Below, one piece after another: positions 35,312 through 44,540 of a stretch of 64,000 bases of DNA. The position numbers were made by a program, and so were the translations under genes. The notes beneath the pieces were generated by a model. The model was given only the letters and a program-made list of their open reading frames with translations. It did no database searches and was not told the DNA's origin. Origin of the DNA: Salinimicrobium sp. TH3 (lineage in GTDB: Bacteria; Bacteroidota; Bacteroidia; Flavobacteriales; Flavobacteriaceae); assembly GCF_026676115.1 (NCBI RefSeq), contig NZ_JAPONB010000003.1, forward strand, positions 62,001 through 126,000. The letters are read 5' to 3'. Every line of letters starts with the position of its first letter. The stretch's first letter is position 1.

Positions 35312-35958
35312 ATTCCACTTTCGAAGACCAAAGATAGCAGGCGGGGCACGTTTTTAGAGTCATCATCATCAAAATGCTCGTTGAGATCCAGTAAATTAAA
35401 TTTATTTTCTTTGGCAGCATTTAGAAAGTCGGAGAGATGATGGATAAAGGCAGGTGGTGTTTGAATTCCCTGCCCGGTTTCAAATTTGGCCCTGCTACCG
35501 GCGTACTGTTTCCCGGGATGAAGCTCACACATATAGAATTTCCCATTTCTTTTTAATGCTCTTGCGGCTTCAGCAAATATAAAATTAAGGTCCTCGACAT
35601 GTTCGAGCACAAGGCTGCAGGTGATAAGGTTTGCCCAACCCGGTTTTACAGGCCAGTCAAGTGTAATGTCGGCTTCAATAAATTCTACGTTTTCTGCCTT
35701 TACTTTTTCTTTAGCTTTGGCGATCATTTTAGCAGATAGATCTATTGCTTTAACAAAATCGGCTTTTTTTGAAAGCCAGCCGGTGTTCTTTCCTGTGCCA
35801 CAACTCAGCTCCAGAATGTTACCGTAGTGCGGATTTAAAAAAGTATTGCGCAGTACATCTCCCTCCAGGTCTCGGGTTTTATTTTCCATAGAGTCATATG
35901 ATGCTGCCCAGGTGTTATAAGAGTCGCCGGTGATTATTCTTCTATCTTCTTGATCCAA
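35308..35958 (-). CDS. Class I SAM-dependent methyltransferase
   Basis: A 216-residue methyltransferase with motif I ILELSCGTGKNTGWL, acidic AIDLSAKM and motif IV LITCSLVLEHVEDL. Substrate unknown. The start is TTG (TTG GAT CAA GAA); the next Met lies 24 codons in, inside the fold. It overlaps the preceding STAS-like gene by 25 bases, so the two are linked. Confidence 0.85.
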   Translation of the reverse strand: MDQEDRRIITGDSYNTWAASYDSMENKTRDLEGDVLRNTFLNPHYGNILELSCGTGKNTGWLSKKADFVKAIDLSAKMIAKAKEKVKAENVEFIEADITLDWPVKPGWANLITCSLVLEHVEDLNFIFAEAARALKRNGKFYMCELHPGKQYAGSRAKFETGQGIQTPPAFIHHLSDFLNAAKENKFNLLDLNEHFDDDDSKNVPRLLSLVFESGI

Positions 35959-36293
35959 TTTTTAGCCTCGTCTTTTTCTGTTAAACTAAAATATTTGATG
36001 GTAGCCTTTGTAAATGGTTTCATTAATTGAGTTAGTTCTTTTTCCCATTTTTCATCCCCTACCATGGCAATACGTTCCATGTTCTCCAGGTTATTAAAAT
36101 CAAACTTTATATCCCGCCACATAGCACTAAGACTCCAGCCTTCAAATTCTTTCATTTCAAAGTACCATCTAATAGTTCCGAAGCTTCTTACTTTCTCCTG
36201 CAACAATGGGATAAGACGTTCGTAATCTTCATTGGTTAATTTTCCCTCTGCAACAGTATAAACAATATTGTTTTCAATTTGAATGGAGATCAT
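35934..36293 (-). CDS. STAS/SpoIIAA-like (DUF3478-type) protein
   Basis: A 119-residue small alpha/beta protein of the SpoIIAA-like superfamily: VYTVAEGKLTNEDYERLIPL, then WYFEMKEFEGWSL and RIAMVGDEKWEKEL. Members are lipid-binding or regulatory, function unclear. I use the ATG at 36293, whose N-terminus MISIQIEN fits the family; a TTG eight codons upstream (36317) is the alternative. Confidence 0.8.
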   Translation of the reverse strand: MISIQIENNIVYTVAEGKLTNEDYERLIPLLQEKVRSFGTIRWYFEMKEFEGWSLSAMWRDIKFDFNNLENMERIAMVGDEKWEKELTQLMKPFTKATIKYFSLTEKDEAKNWIKKIEE

Positions 36294-36489
36294 ACCGGAG
36301 TTTTTGACAATTTCCAAAGAAAAGTAGATTTTGCCAACTGCTGAAGGTGTACCGTTGGTTAAGTTATTGTTAATCTGCTCTTAAAGATTCTTAAGAAGCC
36401 TTTTGATCCGGCAGATTACCGATCCATTTTTTTATCCAATTTAATCTCCCCATTTCCAACTCTCAATTTTTTCAAAAGATTATTTCAAT

Positions 36490-37419
36490 TTATTTGAAAT
36501 TCCTGCTAATCACTTCCCTAATGCCCATTTTATAGGAAGTAGGTTTTATGTTATAGCTCTTTTCAAACTTGCTGCTGTCAAAAACATAATTCCGGTCATA
36601 CTGGTACATCATTTCCACGGTTTCTTTCATAATGGGCATAAGCCAGCCCATGATCCATACCATCCATTTTGGCACCACCCGGTATTTTGATTTCATATTC
36701 AACTCGGTGGCGATCATTGCCACCCATTCCTTTCCTGCGGGAGGGTTGGCGGCAGTTGGCAAATGCCATATCTGCCCGAAGGCCTCATTAGAATTTCCAA
36801 GTAAGGCAGTGGCTTTGGCGGCATCGGGTATGTAGGTGAAGGAGTGAGGTTTGTCGGCTTTTCCCAGCCAGTTTGCTTTCTTGCCTTTTGAGAGAGGTTT
36901 AAATACTGTTTCCATCAATATACTATTGTCGGCACTTTCCGGACCATAAAAATCGGCTGAGCGGGCAATGAGTGCTTTCAACTTTCCGGCTTGTACCCTC
37001 TGCATTAATTTTGCTGCAATTTCTGCACGTATCTTTCCTTTTTTTGAAGGAGGATCTATCTGTGATTCTTCTGTCATGTGCGGGATCTCCTTTTTATCAT
37101 ACATATAGACATTATCGAAAAATACCAGTTTAGCATTGTAATTCTCGCAGGCCTTTATCACATTTTCCATAATTACCGGCCAGTCTCTTCGCCATATCTT
37201 ATGATCATAGAGTAAACCGGCGGTGAGAAAAACGACTTCAGAGCCTTCAACGGCCTTCATAACTTCTCCCGGTTTTAATAGATTGGCCTTAACCAGGTCA
37301 TCACCTGGATTGACTTTTTTAGGACTTCGGCTTACCAGCCTTATTTCTGCTGTATAATTTTTTAATTCCCGGGCCAGGGCATTCGCCACCGGACCTCCGG
37401 CTCCTAAAATTGTTTGCAT
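36490..37419 (-). CDS. NAD-dependent epimerase/dehydratase family protein
   Basis: A 309-residue Rossmann-fold (extended SDR-like) protein. The nucleotide-binding GAGGPVANALARELK is at residues 6-20, and later VFFDNVYMYDKK stands where the usual YxxxK catalytic segment occurs, so the canonical motif is weak. ARSADFYGP is typical of this family. Substrate unknown. Isolated gene. Confidence 0.8.
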   Translation of the reverse strand: MQTILGAGGPVANALARELKNYTAEIRLVSRSPKKVNPGDDLVKANLLKPGEVMKAVEGSEVVFLTAGLLYDHKIWRRDWPVIMENVIKACENYNAKLVFFDNVYMYDKKEIPHMTEESQIDPPSKKGKIRAEIAAKLMQRVQAGKLKALIARSADFYGPESADNSILMETVFKPLSKGKKANWLGKADKPHSFTYIPDAAKATALLGNSNEAFGQIWHLPTAANPPAGKEWVAMIATELNMKSKYRVVPKWMVWIMGWLMPIMKETVEMMYQYDRNYVFDSSKFEKSYNIKPTSYKMGIREVISRNFK

Positions 37420-37698
37420 AATGAAGAAGTTGATTAATATGAATTTATTCTAATTCGGGAAGATATTCAGAAAGCTAACAGAAATTTATTTTTAAGAGGG
37501 AGCAGAAGTTTTTTTAAGCTTAACTTAAGCGTATATCTTCTTATTCCTTGAATTTCAGGCAAAAGCACCAGTAATAGGAACAAATTTTCTTCAGAAATAG
37601 CTTTTAAAAATGCCATTTTTGATAGATCTTTAAAATTCAGGAAGTGAAGAGCGGTTGAGAAATTTTTGTTCCCGGTTTATCTGAATAAAAAAAGGTTG

Positions 37699-38196
37699 AT
37701 GGCAGCAAATGAGAAATATAGAGTACCTGAGAAAACTAGAATTGGTCACGTCCACTTAAAGGTTTCAGATCTGGAACGAGCTTTGTCATTCTACAATGGG
37801 ATTTTAGGATTTGAGGTAACACAAAGGATAGGCGATTCGGCAGCATTTTTATCGGCCGGGGGGTATCACCATCACATAGGACTTAATACCTGGCACAGCA
37901 AAGGAGCTCCCGAAGCTGTAAAGAGTGGCGTAGGGCTCTATCACACAGCTATTGTTTATGAAACACGAAAAGAGTTGGCAGAGGTCCTGCAGCGGCTTCT
38001 TAATGCCGAATATCCATTAACGGGTGCTGCAGATCATGGGGTCTCGGAAGCACTTTACCTCAATGATCCCGATGGGAATGGAGTAGAGCTTTATTATGAC
38101 CGCCCTAAAGAAGAATGGCCCCGAAAAAGGGATGGCTCACTGGAAATGTTTTCCAAAGCCCTGCACTTAGATAAACTACTGGCAGAGCTTCAATAG
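37699..38196 (+). CDS. VOC-family (glyoxalase/extradiol dioxygenase-like) protein
   Basis: A metal-dependent VOC protein of 165 residues from the ATG at 37699. RIGHVHLKVSDLERALSFYNGILGFEV opens the first module (His ligand), GLYHTAIVYETRKEL the second (His ligand), and DPDGNGVELYYDRP supplies the Glu ligand. It resembles catechol 2,3-dioxygenase-type domains. A TTG at 37666 in frame would add 11 residues with little family character, so I prefer the ATG. Confidence 0.85.
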   Translation: MAANEKYRVPEKTRIGHVHLKVSDLERALSFYNGILGFEVTQRIGDSAAFLSAGGYHHHIGLNTWHSKGAPEAVKSGVGLYHTAIVYETRKELAEVLQRLLNAEYPLTGAADHGVSEALYLNDPDGNGVELYYDRPKEEWPRKRDGSLEMFSKALHLDKLLAELQ

Positions 38197-38700
38197 TTAA
38201 TTCGCAACCGGATAACCTTTATCTATCCAGTCTACCTTTATATTATCGCGCAGGTTGAGCAGTTGATGGTTAGTAAACTGCATTTCGTTAAGCAGAGTAA
38301 AAGCAGGACGTACATTGGGACAGTTATTAAAAGGACAACAGCCACAATAGATCACAATATCGGAATCCTTCGGAAGTTTTTCCAGTTCCTGCCTCAGGTT
38401 GTTAAGGCTCTGTTCTTCTCCGGATGGACCGGTGTCTTTTGACCCCGGAATTATACCGCCCGCACCAAGGCTAAAGATCACCAGACTATCCTGGGAGTTC
38501 CCCACGATTTGTGCAAGATCCCTTGGTTCCAGTAGTTGCTGCTCGGACCATGGTTCCTGTCGAGCATTTGTTTTGGTAGTCTTCTCTTGTTTTTCAACAA
38601 CCTTTTTTTTGGAAACAGAGGGCTCACCCGCTTCATTTTTACACGCTCCAAAAATTATAAAGAGAATGCAGACAACTGAATAGAAGAATTTATTCATCAT
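38197..38700 (-). CDS. Rhodanese-like lipoprotein with Cys-rich active loop
   Basis: A 167-residue exported lipoprotein; signal ends FGAC (Cys20). The rhodanese-like domain (about 55-165) has an active-site loop IVIYCGCCPFNNCPNVRPAF with four Cys instead of one. This loop type occurs in a Bacteroidota/Acidobacteria group with unknown sulfur or thiol chemistry. It converges with the VOC gene with no gap. A promoter box is 12 bases upstream. Confidence 0.84.
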   Translation of the reverse strand: MMNKFFYSVVCILFIIFGACKNEAGEPSVSKKKVVEKQEKTTKTNARQEPWSEQQLLEPRDLAQIVGNSQDSLVIFSLGAGGIIPGSKDTGPSGEEQSLNNLRQELEKLPKDSDIVIYCGCCPFNNCPNVRPAFTLLNEMQFTNHQLLNLRDNIKVDWIDKGYPVAN

Positions 38701-38711
38701 ATTAATTTTTG

Positions 38712-38719
38712 CAAAAGTA
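38712..38719 (-). promoter_or_regulatory. Probable -7 box of the rhodanese lipoprotein gene
   Basis: CAAAAGTA reads TACTTTTG on the minus strand, an exact TAnnTTTG match 11 bases before the ATG. Confidence 0.4.
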
Positions 38720-38749
38720 AGTTTTTATGAAAATGTAAACCCACCGGAA

Positions 38750-39271
38750 TCACCAAAGATTCTTTACTTCCTTTTTAATAAAAGAAAGACCGGTTTCGCT
38801 GGGTGGCTGTTGATCAATGAGAGAACTCACAATTTGCTGTCTTAGCTCGTTTGCAGTAGTAATTTCCTCGCGAGCCGAAGTTTTCCTAATATTGGTGATC
38901 GTTGCATTTTTAGATGCTTTTATTACGTTCCAACACTCATCACTTATATAGATTTGTTGAGCAAGGTTGTGTTCAAATTCCTGCTCAATAGCTTTTATAA
39001 GAAGGTTTAAATAGGCTTCTTTATCACTTCCGGAAGGTTTGATCCTCACCAGTAAATTACCCGGCGCGATGCGCTCCAGAAAAAGAGCCATTCTTTCATA
39101 GGCCTGCAATCTCAAAGGCAATGCATGTTTTTGAGTTTCTTTGTGAAGCAGGAAACGCCTGCGCTGTTCCTCATTACGGGTGTGGAGGTTGAAAAAATAG
39201 AAAGCGATAACGCCAACAACAACTGCCGGTAAAAGATAGAACAGCAATTGTAAAATTGAATCTTCTGTCAT
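38750..39271 (-). CDS. Conserved Bacteroidota membrane-anchored protein (DUF7935-like)
   Basis: A 173-residue protein with one N-terminal helix (about 8-28), then a soluble part with LRLQAYERMALFLERIAPGNLLVRI, a segment shared by a conserved flavobacterial family of unknown function. It follows the FMN glutamate-synthase-like gene by seven bases, so they are one operon, but no functional link is known. Confidence 0.75.
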   Translation of the reverse strand: MTEDSILQLLFYLLPAVVVGVIAFYFFNLHTRNEEQRRRFLLHKETQKHALPLRLQAYERMALFLERIAPGNLLVRIKPSGSDKEAYLNLLIKAIEQEFEHNLAQQIYISDECWNVIKASKNATITNIRKTSAREEITTANELRQQIVSSLIDQQPPSETGLSFIKKEVKNLW

Positions 39272-39278
39272 AGGTCTA

Positions 39279-40907
39279 CTATTGATCTGCTACCGAGGTG
39301 TCTTCAGTTTCTACTTCCTTCACATCGGTTTCTTTGCCTTTTCGGTACGAGCCGCCTAAGTTAGGACATCCTGCCAAAGTAGCAACAGAATCAAACGGAA
39401 CTTTTGTTTTGTTATACATGAAAGTTTCTGCAAGTGTTTTGGCAATGAACCTGTCGCCTAAGTTGATCTCCACATCATCCATGGTAAATTCGCAAGGATG
39501 TTCATATCCGCAGGCGTGGGTGATTTCGAGTAGTTCCTTCCTAAAATTATTGAAATAATAATTAACACGTTCTGCTTTGTCCTTGACATTTATACCTGCC
39601 TGTAACCAGCGGTTCTGCGTTGCCACACCTGTGGGGCAGGTATTGGTGTGACAGGATTGAGCCTGTATACAACCAACACTTAACATGGCTTCCCGGGCCA
39701 CATTGATACAATCGGCTCCCATGGCAAAGGCCATGGCTGCTTTTGCGGGAAAACCAAGTTTGCCACTACCTATAAAAACTATGTGGTTGGTAAGATCCCT
39801 TGCCTGGAAGATCTTGTAAATATCTGTAAATCCATAGATCCAGGGCAGGGCAACATGATCTGCAAAACTGGGAGGGGCAGCCCCGGTTCCTCCTTCTCCT
39901 CCATCAATGGAAATGAAATCTGGTCCCCGGTTGGTCTCGGCCATAATGCTTGCCAGTTCCCGCCATTCATCCAGTTTTCCAATCGCTGCTTTTATGCCTA
40001 CGGGTAAGCCTGTGTGTTCGGCAATTTCTTCTATCCAGTCTACCAATCCCTGCATATCATTGAAGGTACTATGTGCTGGTGGTGAAAGGACATCTTTTCC
40101 CAAGGGTATATGCCTTATTTCAGAAATTTCCTGAGTGATCTTCGAAGCAGGAAGCACTCCACCTTTTCCCGGTTTCGCCCCCTGGGAAAGTTTAATTTCA
40201 ATAGCCCTCACGCTGGGGTATTCCTCTACCATTTCTACAAGTTTTTCCATTGAAAAACTGCCGTCTTCATTGCGAATACCAAAGTACCCTGTTCCAATCT
40301 GGAAAACCACATCTGCTCCTTTTTTGTGGTAAGGTGATAGCCCGCCCTCTCCAGTGTTGTGAAAAGCATAGGATTTTTTGCAGCCTCTGTTTAAAGATTC
40401 AATTGCCCGGGCAGAAAGGGAGCCAAAACTCATCGCTGAAACGTTGATAACCGATGCAGGACGAAAGGGCCGGCGGCGTTTGTGAAACTCTCCCATTACT
40501 TTTGCGCATGCTACAAAGTATGGATCTTCCCTGTTAATGTGTTTTTCGGGCATGTAATAAGAGATGACTGCATTATTGATGAAGATGTAATTTACATCAT
40601 AGATATCCTGATCTGTCCCGAATCCCTCATAGTTATTCTCATTTTTGGAAGATGCATAGACCCAGCTTCGTTCTATACGGTTAAAGGGCAGTTCCTCCCG
40701 GTTTCCGGCCACGATGTACTGCCTTAATTCGGGTCCAATGCTTTCGAGCATATAACGAAAATGACCAACCAGAGGGAAGTTATGGAGGATGGTGTGTTTC
40801 TTGTTTATAAAGATGTCATAAATAACAACTAGCCCAATAAAAATAAGAAGCCACATCCACCAGGAGATATCTCCCAAAAATTCCAAAACATTATCCATAA
40901 ACCACAT
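39279..40907 (-). CDS. Membrane-anchored FMN-binding glutamate synthase-like protein
   Basis: A 542-residue protein: one N-terminal helix (about 15-35), then a glutamate-synthase (GltB) FMN barrel. Motifs include INVSAMSFGSLSARAIESLNRG, HNTGEGGLSPYHKKGADVVF, GGEGGTGAAPPSF and a Cys cluster CIQAQSCHTNTCPTGVATQN like the 3Fe-4S region. It has neither the amidotransferase nor the GltD subunit nearby, so glutamate synthesis is not assured. The ATG at 40907 (MWFMDN) is preferred to a TTG three codons upstream; ATG at 40898 also possible. Confidence 0.88.
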   Translation of the reverse strand: MWFMDNVLEFLGDISWWMWLLIFIGLVVIYDIFINKKHTILHNFPLVGHFRYMLESIGPELRQYIVAGNREELPFNRIERSWVYASSKNENNYEGFGTDQDIYDVNYIFINNAVISYYMPEKHINREDPYFVACAKVMGEFHKRRRPFRPASVINVSAMSFGSLSARAIESLNRGCKKSYAFHNTGEGGLSPYHKKGADVVFQIGTGYFGIRNEDGSFSMEKLVEMVEEYPSVRAIEIKLSQGAKPGKGGVLPASKITQEISEIRHIPLGKDVLSPPAHSTFNDMQGLVDWIEEIAEHTGLPVGIKAAIGKLDEWRELASIMAETNRGPDFISIDGGEGGTGAAPPSFADHVALPWIYGFTDIYKIFQARDLTNHIVFIGSGKLGFPAKAAMAFAMGADCINVAREAMLSVGCIQAQSCHTNTCPTGVATQNRWLQAGINVKDKAERVNYYFNNFRKELLEITHACGYEHPCEFTMDDVEINLGDRFIAKTLAETFMYNKTKVPFDSVATLAGCPNLGGSYRKGKETDVKEVETEDTSVADQ

Positions 40908-41077
40908 TTTTGACAAAAAATAAAAGTTACTCCATATAGCTGCACCTCCAAAATATATTTATTTAAAAAAAATGTAAAATGGGAAAATCAATCGATGAGA
41001 AATCTTAAAAAGATATGAGTTGACGGCTTAATTTTTGCCTCATTTTAATTATTTTCACCCCTTAAAAGAAGTTAGAA

Positions 41078-43402
41078 TTGGAAAAATATTTAGCCGAGTT
41101 AAATGATGCTCAGCGGGCCCCTGTTTTGCAGAAGGATGGGGCGATGATCGTGATTGCAGGTGCGGGATCGGGGAAGACCCGGGTGCTTACTTACAGGATT
41201 GCATACCTCATGAGCAAGGGGGTGGATGCTTTTAATATTCTTGCCTTAACATTTACTAACAAGGCGGCACGGGAAATGAAGACGCGAATCGCTAAAATTG
41301 TAGGTAACAGTGAGGCGAAAAACCTTTGGATGGGAACATTTCACTCCATCTTTGCAAAGATGCTAAGGTTTGAAGCCGATAAATTGGGTTACCCTTCCAA
41401 TTTTACCATATATGATACTCAGGATTCCCAGCGCCTTATCTCCGCAATTATTAAGGAAATGGGACTGGATAAAGATGTTTATAAATATAAACAGGTCTAT
41501 TCCCGTATCTCCTCTTATAAAAACAGCCTGATCACTGTTAAGGCATATTTTCAAAATCCCGAATTAATGGAAGCCGATGCCATGTCAAAAAAGCCAAGGC
41601 TGGGTGAAATTTACAGGGAGTATGTGGACAGGTGTTTTAAGGCAGGAGCTATGGATTTTGATGACCTGCTATTGAAAACCAATGAATTACTTAACAGGTT
41701 TCCCGATGTACTTCACAAATACCAGAACCGCTTCAGGTATATTCTGGTAGATGAGTACCAGGATACCAACCACTCCCAATATCTTATCGTAAAAGCCCTT
41801 TCAGATAAATTTCAGAATATATGTGTGGTGGGTGACGATGCACAAAGTATTTATGCCTTTCGTGGGGCGAACATCAACAATATTCTCAACTTTCAGAAGG
41901 ATTATGATGACGTACAAATGTATCGTCTTGAGCAGAACTACCGTTCCTCAAAAAATATAGTTGAAGCCGCCAACTCCATTATTGAAAAGAATAAGACCAG
42001 GCTTGAAAAGGTAGTATGGACAGCCAATGATGACGGTCCAAAGATCGTGGTGAACCGTTTGCTTACAGATGGGGAAGAAGGAAGGTTTGTTGCAGGATCT
42101 ATTTTTGAAACCCGAATGGAGAACCAGATGAACAATGGTGACTTTGCCATTCTTTATCGAACCAATGCACAAAGTAGAGCCATGGAAGACGCTCTGCGGA
42201 AAAAAGACATTCCATACCGAATTTATGGTGGTCTCTCCTTTTATCAACGGAAAGAGATAAAGGATGTGCTTTCTTACTTAAGGCTGGTGATCAATCCCAA
42301 AGATGAGGAAGCCCTTAAACGGGTGATCAATTTTCCTGCCCGCGGAATTGGGCAGACCACGGTAGACAGGCTTACCATTGCGGCAAACCACTATAAAAGG
42401 TCCATTTATGAGGTGATTGAGAACCTCGATAAAATTGACCTGAAGATCAACAAAGGCACGAAAAATAAACTGGAGAACTTTATCAATATGGTAAAAAGCT
42501 TCCAGATCATGAATGAAACTGCCGATGCTTTTACTCTTGCTGAAACCGTTGCTAAAAAAACCGGACTTCTTCAGGAATTAAAAAAGGATGGTACACCCGA
42601 AGGTATTGCCAAGATAGAGAACATAGAGGAACTGCTTAACGGGATACGGGATTTTGTGGAAGGCCAGAAAGAGATAGCCGATGCTACAGGCTCCCTTACC
42701 GAATTCCTGGAAGATGTAGCTCTGGCTACAGATATGGATAAGGACTCCGGGGATGATGACCGTGTTGCTCTTATGACCATACATCTCGCTAAAGGCCTGG
42801 AATTTCCTTATGTGTATATCGTGGGAATGGAGGAGGATCTTTTTCCTTCGGCCATGAGTATGAATACAAGATCTGAACTTGAAGAGGAACGTCGTTTGTT
42901 TTATGTGGCTCTCACCCGGGCCGAGAAAAAAGCTTTTCTCACCTATACACAATCGAGATATCGATGGGGAAAACTGGTGGATGCCGAGCCCAGTCGTTTT
43001 ATTGAGGAAATTGATGAAAAGTTCCTCGATTTTTTGATTCCGCAGGATGACTACAAGTACAAGCCGCTTATCGATACCGATATATTTGGTGAGGTAGACA
43101 AGAGCAAGTTCCGCCAAAACAAACCAGTCAAAGGAACTCCGCCGCCGTCGCATAAACCTACGGATGAGCAGCTGCGAAAGTTAAGAAAGCTGCGTCCTGC
43201 CACCACGCCAGAGACTTCGGCTCCTTCTGCAGAGGTCATAAAACTGGAAGCCGGCAATGAAGTGGAGCATATGCGCTTTGGGAAAGGAAAGGTTTTAAGT
43301 ATTGAAGGCGTGGGCCAGGATAAAAAGGCCGAAATCGACTTTGAGACAGGTGGAATCAAGAAACTGCTCCTAAAATTTGCAAAACTGAAAATGCTGTCCT
43401 GA
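41078..43402 (+). CDS. pcrA: UvrD/PcrA-family DNA helicase
   Basis: ATP-dependent 3'-5' helicase in repair and replication restart, 774 residues. Motifs in order: IAGAGSGKTRVLTYR (Walker A), TFTNKAAREMK, VDEYQDTNHSQ (Walker B), VGDDAQSIYAFRGA, EQNYRSSKNIVEAAN, MTIHLAKGLEFPYVYIVG and VALTRAEKKAFLTY. The C-terminal 50 residues hold a Tudor-like segment EHMRFGKGKVLSIEG. The start is TTG (TTG GAA AAA TAT), matching the flavobacterial family N-terminus MEKYL. Confidence 0.94.
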   Translation: MEKYLAELNDAQRAPVLQKDGAMIVIAGAGSGKTRVLTYRIAYLMSKGVDAFNILALTFTNKAAREMKTRIAKIVGNSEAKNLWMGTFHSIFAKMLRFEADKLGYPSNFTIYDTQDSQRLISAIIKEMGLDKDVYKYKQVYSRISSYKNSLITVKAYFQNPELMEADAMSKKPRLGEIYREYVDRCFKAGAMDFDDLLLKTNELLNRFPDVLHKYQNRFRYILVDEYQDTNHSQYLIVKALSDKFQNICVVGDDAQSIYAFRGANINNILNFQKDYDDVQMYRLEQNYRSSKNIVEAANSIIEKNKTRLEKVVWTANDDGPKIVVNRLLTDGEEGRFVAGSIFETRMENQMNNGDFAILYRTNAQSRAMEDALRKKDIPYRIYGGLSFYQRKEIKDVLSYLRLVINPKDEEALKRVINFPARGIGQTTVDRLTIAANHYKRSIYEVIENLDKIDLKINKGTKNKLENFINMVKSFQIMNETADAFTLAETVAKKTGLLQELKKDGTPEGIAKIENIEELLNGIRDFVEGQKEIADATGSLTEFLEDVALATDMDKDSGDDDRVALMTIHLAKGLEFPYVYIVGMEEDLFPSAMSMNTRSELEEERRLFYVALTRAEKKAFLTYTQSRYRWGKLVDAEPSRFIEEIDEKFLDFLIPQDDYKYKPLIDTDIFGEVDKSKFRQNKPVKGTPPPSHKPTDEQLRKLRKLRPATTPETSAPSAEVIKLEAGNEVEHMRFGKGKVLSIEGVGQDKKAEIDFETGGIKKLLLKFAKLKMLS

Positions 43403-43462
43403 GGTTAAGTAATTGTTATTCTTTAGGTTAGATGCTTTTGTGTTTTTATATTTAAAATAAAA

Positions 43463-43675
43463 ATGATTAGAGAAGGCACAGCAGTAAAATGGAAGTGGGG
43501 CAAAGGGGTTGCACATGGAAAGGTAAAGAACACTTTTGATCACGAAATTACTCACACTATTAAAGGGACGAAGGTTACCCGCAAGGGAAAGCCAGACAAT
43601 AAAGCTCTGTTCATTCAGCAGGAAAACGGTAATGAAGTTCTCAAACTTGAGAGCGAGGTGGAGAGGAATGATTAA
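43463..43675 (+). CDS. Small Tudor-like protein (HVA1/DUF2945 family)
   Basis: A 70-residue protein of the hypervirulence-associated TUDOR-domain family (DUF2945): FxxGTAVKWKWGKGVAHGKV type opening, then THTIKGTKVTRKGKPDNKA and a conserved last strand. Small basic-acidic barrel, function unclear; the family occurs in many bacteria and fungi. It follows the helicase by 60 bases. Confidence 0.85.
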   Translation: MIREGTAVKWKWGKGVAHGKVKNTFDHEITHTIKGTKVTRKGKPDNKALFIQQENGNEVLKLESEVERND

Positions 43676-43746
43676 TTTTCTGTGAAACCATTATTAAATG
43701 GTACCGAATTTTCGTAATTTTTGGAGGCATTTAAACTAAACTAATT

Positions 43747-44367
43747 ATGGCAGAATTAATCAGGATCTATGAAGAGAACCCAAATCCGAGAGAAATAAAA
43801 AGAGTTGTAGAAGCTTTGAAAGATGGTGCCCTTATCATTTACCCCACAGATACGGTTTACGGACTTGGATGTGATATAACAAATAATGCGGCTTTAGAAC
43901 GCATAGCACAGCTTAGGGGTGTAAAACTTGAAAAGGCAAATTTCTCTTTTATCTGTGAAAATTTGAGTAATCTTTCCGATTATGTGAGGCAAATAGATAA
44001 TCGGACCTTTAAGATCCTGAAAAGGAACCTGCCTGGGCCGTATACATTTATTCTTCCCGGAAATAGCAATTTACCAGCAGTTTTTAGAAAGAAGAAAACA
44101 GTAGGAATTCGTATTCCCGATAATAATATTTGCCGGGCACTTGTAAGCGGACTCGGTAATCCAATTGTTTCCACTTCCATTCGTGATGATGATGAGGTGT
44201 TGGAATACACCACAGATCCCGAACTCATTCTTGAAAAATGGGATAACCTGGTAGAAATCGTCATTGATGGCGGTTATGGGGACAATATTCCCTCTACAGT
44301 AATAGATCTTACCACCACCGAACCTGAAGTTATACGGGAAGGGAAAGGTAGTATTGAAATCCTTTAG
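43747..44367 (+). CDS. YrdC/Sua5-family protein (YciO type)
   Basis: A 206-residue YrdC-fold protein with DGALIIYPTDTVYGLGCDI, RNLPGPYTFILPG-like segment and IVSTSIRDDDE. Length and sequence pattern fit the E. coli YciO branch (206 residues) more than TsaC, so a role in threonylcarbamoyl-adenosine tRNA modification is likely but not certain; YciO enzymes are poor TsaC substitutes. Confidence 0.88.
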   Translation: MAELIRIYEENPNPREIKRVVEALKDGALIIYPTDTVYGLGCDITNNAALERIAQLRGVKLEKANFSFICENLSNLSDYVRQIDNRTFKILKRNLPGPYTFILPGNSNLPAVFRKKKTVGIRIPDNNICRALVSGLGNPIVSTSIRDDDEVLEYTTDPELILEKWDNLVEIVIDGGYGDNIPSTVIDLTTTEPEVIREGKGSIEIL

Positions 44368-44495
44368 GTTCTGTATCAATTAGGATATAACGTGCTTTGA
44401 GAAAAACTTTATTACTGCAAAATAGCAGGCACCTTTTCCAGAACAGGCTAATGAATTATAGGCTGAAGGAAGTATTGAAATAGAAAACAAAACAA

Positions 44496-44519
44496 AAAGC
44501 CCGGCAACTGCCGGGCTTT
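44496..44519. terminator. Intrinsic terminator, copy 1 of an identical pair
   Basis: AAAGCCCGGCA and TGCCGGGCTTT form a perfect 11-base stem with flanking A and T runs. It lies after the Sua5/YciO stop codon at 44367 and beyond the minus-strand metallopeptidase stop at 44541, so it can end both. The core is identical to the hairpin at 45779. Confidence 0.85.
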
Positions 44520-44540
44520 AATACTGTATAAATAAAAATA

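Noticed and set aside
42578-43153. Antisense ORF of 191 codons in the helicase gene
   Set aside because: It runs opposite to strongly conserved helicase motifs and has no recognisable protein feature.
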